A stretch of DNA of 64,000 nucleotides, taken from positions 4,092,576-4,156,575 of the forward strand of contig JAQFVV010012490.1 in the NCBI GenBank assembly GCA_028023455.1. Reading direction: 5' to 3'. The notes beneath the pieces are model-generated. The model was not told where the DNA came from. It was given only the letters and a program-made list of their open reading frames with translations, and ran no database searches. Shown one piece after another: positions 59,993 to 64,000 of the stretch. The DNA comes from Epiperipatus broadwayi. Its lineage: Eukaryota; Onychophora; Udeonychophora; Euonychophora; Peripatidae. Both the position numbers and the translations under genes were made by a program. Each line of letters begins with the position of its first letter. The stretch's first letter is position 1.

Positions 59993-60241
59993 ATTGAACC
60001 GGATTTCAATCAGGTTCAACTGCCTCCAAACGTGATCAAAAAAAAAAAAAAAACATTCCTGCAACTTTTTTTTTTTTTTTAAAACTATAAACACTTTAAA
60101 AATATTCTTAGAAATTCGGCCGAACGTTTGTCTCGCACTCATGAAAAACAAAACAATATTTCATTTTAATCAAAACCTTTTCCCATTCTCGTAATTTATT
60201 AACAAAGTCTTTTCTAAAGAAAACGACAGACTAATTTAAAT

Positions 60242-61433
60242 CTAAACTTGGTCAGGTGGTTCCCTCTTACGGGACGTTTGATCGCCTTGATGGTCTACCC
60301 TAATAAACCTGCCCATGGGTTCTGTTACTATGTTGCCGTAATCTATTTGAGTTATAAACTCGGCCATTTCCTCAATTGGCTGACTACCATTACTCATCAT
60401 CATTTGCTGTACAGTAGGTGGCATATTATGACGAATAGTCCGTATTATCTGATCATCCGATTGAGGAAATGCGGTCAGAGATTTCAATTTTGCCACCTGC
60501 CTAAAAAAAAACTGCGTGCGTTTCGCCACGGTTAACAGGATACCTCTCTTGTGATATCTTATAAAGTATCCCATTTTGTCTGGCTTCACTCCAGAAGGTC
60601 CTCAAAATGAAACGTCTGTAACCCTCAAATGTATGGGGTTTAGTAAACAACGTGTGCCACCAATCCAAGGCTGTTCCCTGCAGATGGCTACCGGCGAGTG
60701 TAACTTTCTCATCTTCAGACCAGTCGTGAACGCGAAACAAGCTATCCAGACTTTCCAGATGAGTCAAGGGGCTTTCTCCCACCTCTGCTTTAAATACTTC
60801 AATAAAAAATTGTTTTTCCCAGAATCTACTGGTAGTTTCCTCCTGCCTCTTTCTTCCTGAGTTTCTATACTCGTTTTCAATCTCAACTAACCTATGTTCC
60901 AAGCCTTTTGTCATATCTAGACACCTTTGTTCAACCTCAGCTTTCAAATTATCTTGGCTTTCTATTCTATTATGAAATACTCTCTCTATCTTTTCTTCTA
61001 CAAGTACTATTTTCATTTCTAAGTTAGCAGACCTAATGCTATCCTGGTCTAGCTACTCTTTCATTTCTTTTATCTTTTCCTTTACACTTTCCATTTCCTG
61101 TCTATCATTTCTCAATTCATTTTCCATAATTTTTATAGTATCTTGATTCTTCTCTACTTCTCCCATTATTTCTTGTCTCATTTCTTTCATTTCCATAATC
61201 ATTTCTTCCTTTATAGCCTGCTGGCCCTGTTTAACTTCACTAATTTCTTTCTTCATTGCCTGTTGGCCCTGCTTAATTTTCTCTATGTCTATTACCAACT
61301 TCATCAACATCTTCATCATCATTTGTGATTCACTCTCTTCTTTTTCTACAATTTGAGGGTTTTTGAATGAGACAGGACTTTCTTCTACCAATGCCGCCCT
61401 GTCGCTTTCTTCGTTGACTTCCATTTTCGACAC
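60242..61433 (-). pseudogene. Gag of the non-autonomous LTR element, one stop and one frameshift
   Basis: Starts at the ATG at 61433. Residues 1-126 are a charged coiled coil with two KQGQQA repeats. TAG at 61053-61055 interrupts the frame, which resumes in phase (61052-60501) with the capsid region: ESPLTHLESLDSLFRVHDWS, DEKVTLAGSHLQGTALDWW and FILRTFWSEARQNGILYKIS, typical of Ty3/gypsy-type Gag. In a run of nine A (60503-60511) one extra base shifts the frame; the reading continues with RQVAKLKSLTAFPQSDDQII to the stop at 60242. No zinc knuckle is visible. Total about 395 codons. Confidence 0.88.
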
Positions 61434-61892
61434 AAATTAAATTTGCAATATTAACTTCTTAAAAGAAAATCTAAAATCTAATAGCAAATAAAACGCTATT
61501 TTCTATTTATTAATTATTTCCTGTTCATTAATTATTTATATGCCAAAAGATAACAAACTATAAACACTTTTAAATTCGAAAACTCTGAAAGATTTTCATC
61601 TAAAAGAAACGCTAATTATTGTTTTCTATAAATTATTTGTTTGTCTGAAAAAGACTAACTATATTTAACTCTTGAAATAAAATTACTCCGATAGACTTTT
61701 CGAAAATACGCTTTTACAGTTGATAAATTATTTCATTAAAAATAAAGACGAACCCCATTCTACCAAACTGCTCCAACAATACATACAATAATTAACCAAA
61801 AACGAACCTCCACCTACTAGATATTGCCTCTTACACCTGAAATCTTTCTCAATTGTCTAAACAAAATCTCATGTAAAGTTTTAATATTGGCT

Positions 61893-61911
61893 CCCACGTT
61901 TGGTTGCGCCA
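61893..61911 (-). promoter_or_regulatory. Primer-binding-site-like sequence
   Basis: TGGCGCAACCAAACGTGGG on the minus strand, 16 bases past the point where the two repeats stop matching, begins with the TGG expected opposite a tRNA CCA end. The primer tRNA was not identified, and the gap to the repeat end is larger than usual, so the true LTR may extend a few bases further. Confidence 0.5.
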
Positions 61912-61926
61912 AAAATTACTATCCTA

Positions 61927-64000
61927 TATACCGGATACCCAATCTATTCTGATACAGGAGGGCGCCACCAGACCATTACGTATCTGGAAAATTTGTTTAC
62001 TGTAATCAGAATAGATGATGATGATGGTTTGCACCGACTAGACTCAGGGAGAAACAAGAGATCTTAAATTGTTTAGACAATTGAGACAAAAGCACAAAGA
62101 CAAACATCAGCCAAATTAAGTTTAAACATATTTCATAAATTTTATTATGAGAAAATAAATTATTAAATATAAGTTTATGACACAAGAGATGGGGGTTAAC
62201 TCAGGCGTGTACCAGACATACTAAAGGCAAAGCTATGACAGACTGACTGATCTTCTAATAAACAAATGTAAAAGGGAGGAAGCAAATTTCATTCAGCAGA
62301 GGATTCACCTAAACATTGATTTTCACTTTCAGATATTTAAATCCTATGCCCCTGAAATAGATCAAAGAATCCAGCGCCGAAGAGCTGTTCAAGATCTAAA
62401 AAAAAATTGGTCAGACCTTGAATGTCCTTATATCGGTATGAGCTGCACCTATTACTACGTTTAAAATAACGGTGATTGATCCACCTCAAGAACAACCGAC
62501 AAACATGACTGAAATGAAGAAACAATTAAAACTGGTGAATCCCAGCCAAACGATTGGCAAAAATTTACTTTAAAATTAATAATTAATGGTCCCAATAAAA
62601 GACAAGTAATGATTAGAAAAACAGTTACGTCTGCCCCAGCAAATAAAGAAAAGAAAATAAACTTACAAACAAATTCTGAGTACACGCTCTGATAAATTTA
62701 AAACACACATAATAACTACAAAAAGAAATCTATCGGAGAGTGCCCATGAGTACGAAATATCAAAAGTTTAAATACTCTAGCAGACCGAAAGTATTGCTCC
62801 CCTGTAATTTAAGAAAGGATAAATTTTATTTTCCTGCTGACGACTTATAAAATTACAAAGAAAAACACAATTCTAATTTCCGCCTTTAGAGATATTGGAA
62901 ACGAAATCTCCACCAGCGAAAATCAGACAATAACGTCGTCAGCCAAAAGAGTTTTGGAGGTTTAGCAAGAGGGCAAACATAGAGTATAAAATTAATTAAT
63001 TATTAAATACTAAATAATTACAGGTAAGCATTTTAAAAGCATGACTGCCAAAGCATTTATAAAAATCTTACATAAAATAGAAAACTCACTCGTCACTCTC
63101 CAATAAACAAAATGGAAAGCAAATTAGAATCTTAAAACTAAGATTCTAAGACACACTATAAAATATTGAGCGGAGATTTAATGAGAACTAATTTACCCTG
63201 GGAAGAATAAAAACGAAAATAATTACCTTTCGGTAAAAGCAATGTTCACGTAGAGTGCGCACTTTTACTTAAGTTCATTTTCAGGTTCTTGAAGCGGCAA
63301 GGTAGATGTAAAGAGGTTCCGGTTTCTTTTAGGTGTTCAAGGCATTACTGGAGCAAACTTGGAAGTCAGGGATCCGTCTTTTGTGGAGTTAGCAAGCCAT
63401 TCGGGTGGTGATAACAAGGATAGAATTTTTCATTTTTGCAAGCGAAAGTATTTAATAACAGCTGATGTCCTTTTAAGAAATTTAAATGTCCGCGCTGCTA
63501 TAACTTTTACGTGAGAAAACCACTTGTCTATCTCTCAAAAATGGATTAACTGACCCTCCAAATTTCCGGGGTTATTTATACGTTGCTCCATTTCCCACGA
63601 AACACTTTCCTTGTTGTCCAATTTCTTCACCTTAGGCAGGGTAAATATTAATCTCCCGCTCAATCTATCTAAGAATTCTACCCAGGGTTTATTGAAATGA
63701 AAACAACAACATAAAAATCAAATCTCCGCTATTAAAATTGTTTACAATAATTAAAATAAAAGTAACAGGAATGCAATTAGCTAGCCAGCTTGTTTTTAAA
63801 TCAAATGAATTTAAAAAACAGTCGGTATAAGAATTATTCTAAAATAAATCGATAAATATTTAAAAACAAATCCGTTTACATATAAATGCGCGTGTATTTT
63901 GATATACGCATTCTTTTTAAATAATATTGCAAATTTAAACTCTACGTTTAATTAAAATTAAAAGCTTAATAAATTTCTTTTTTTTTTTAATAACAACACC
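61927..64000 (-). repeat. Right (5') long terminal repeat, cut by window edge
   Basis: 2074 bp visible, collinear with 57848-59992 and ending in the T-run followed by AATAACAACACC that the left copy shows near 59990. Confidence 0.85.

Larger units (their letters stand above)
57848..64000 (-). mobile_element. Non-autonomous LTR retrotransposon with about 2.1-kb LTRs and only gag
   Basis: Long direct repeats start at 57848 and 61927. The left one extends to at least 59990; the right one runs off the window. About 1.9 kb lies between them: a primer-site-like sequence, a gag reading region of 1.2 kb and a short untranslated part. No protease, RT or integrase motif is found in any frame, so it must depend on another element. 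The repeats are highly similar, differing by scattered substitutions and a 65-bp deletion, which dates the insertion as recent. Confidence 0.85.

Noticed and set aside
1-64000. CRISPR arrays, bacterial operons, rRNA genes
   Set aside because: No regularly spaced repeats, no ribosomal sequence, and no prokaryotic gene density.

Overview
This is an AT-rich, intron- and transposon-laden piece of an animal genome, most likely an arthropod. The evidence is a Penelope-like element with a GIY-YIG domain, a Mag-like Ty3/gypsy element, RTE- and CR1/Jockey-like LINE remains, a BED/hAT transposase relic, a tRNA-derived SINE and many short repeats. CpG is scarce except in young elements and one promoter-like patch. 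No prokaryotic gene organisation is present and no complete host gene can be read.

Layout. 1-2237 (minus) is a Penelope-like element with a 745-codon open frame that runs off the left edge; a 153-bp palindrome sits at its 5' end. 3514-7903 (minus) is a full-length LTR retrotransposon with 5-bp target duplications, a primer site, a polypurine tract and three coding lesions. 8.6-9.4 kb is a decayed LINE. 10.4-12.4 kb is a head-to-head pair of decayed Penelope 3' ends. 14275-14885 is a solo LTR. 14.9-22.9 kb is dense in short repeats, several carrying hammerhead-ribozyme folds. 23.69-24.13 kb is a CpG-richer patch with a candidate first exon. 27-33 kb holds LINE, Penelope and hAT relics; the hAT gene is split by a hammerhead-family insertion with a 14-bp duplication. 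38.8 kb has a SINE. 44.85-47.56 kb is a nearly full-length but broken RTE LINE, followed by fragments of the same type to 56 kb. 48190-48729 is a giant palindrome made from Penelope 5' ends with tRNA-like and hammerhead-like parts. 57848-64000 is a non-autonomous LTR element with repeats of about 2.1 kb and only a gag gene.

The most interesting system is a set of at least three sequence families of short dispersed repeats, called here H1, H2 and H3. They share one RNA architecture: helix I with an internal loop, a CUGANGA core, a short helix II, GAAA, and a 4-6 nt self-complementary helix III that ends in a UC cleavage site. The families differ in sequence but keep base pairing through compensatory changes. 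Two H1 insertions are flanked by 13- and 14-bp target duplications. This fits retrozyme-like non-autonomous retroelements that may be mobilised by the Penelope elements present here. The mobilisation link is inference.

Most remaining stretches are AT-rich sequence in which I see no supportable gene.
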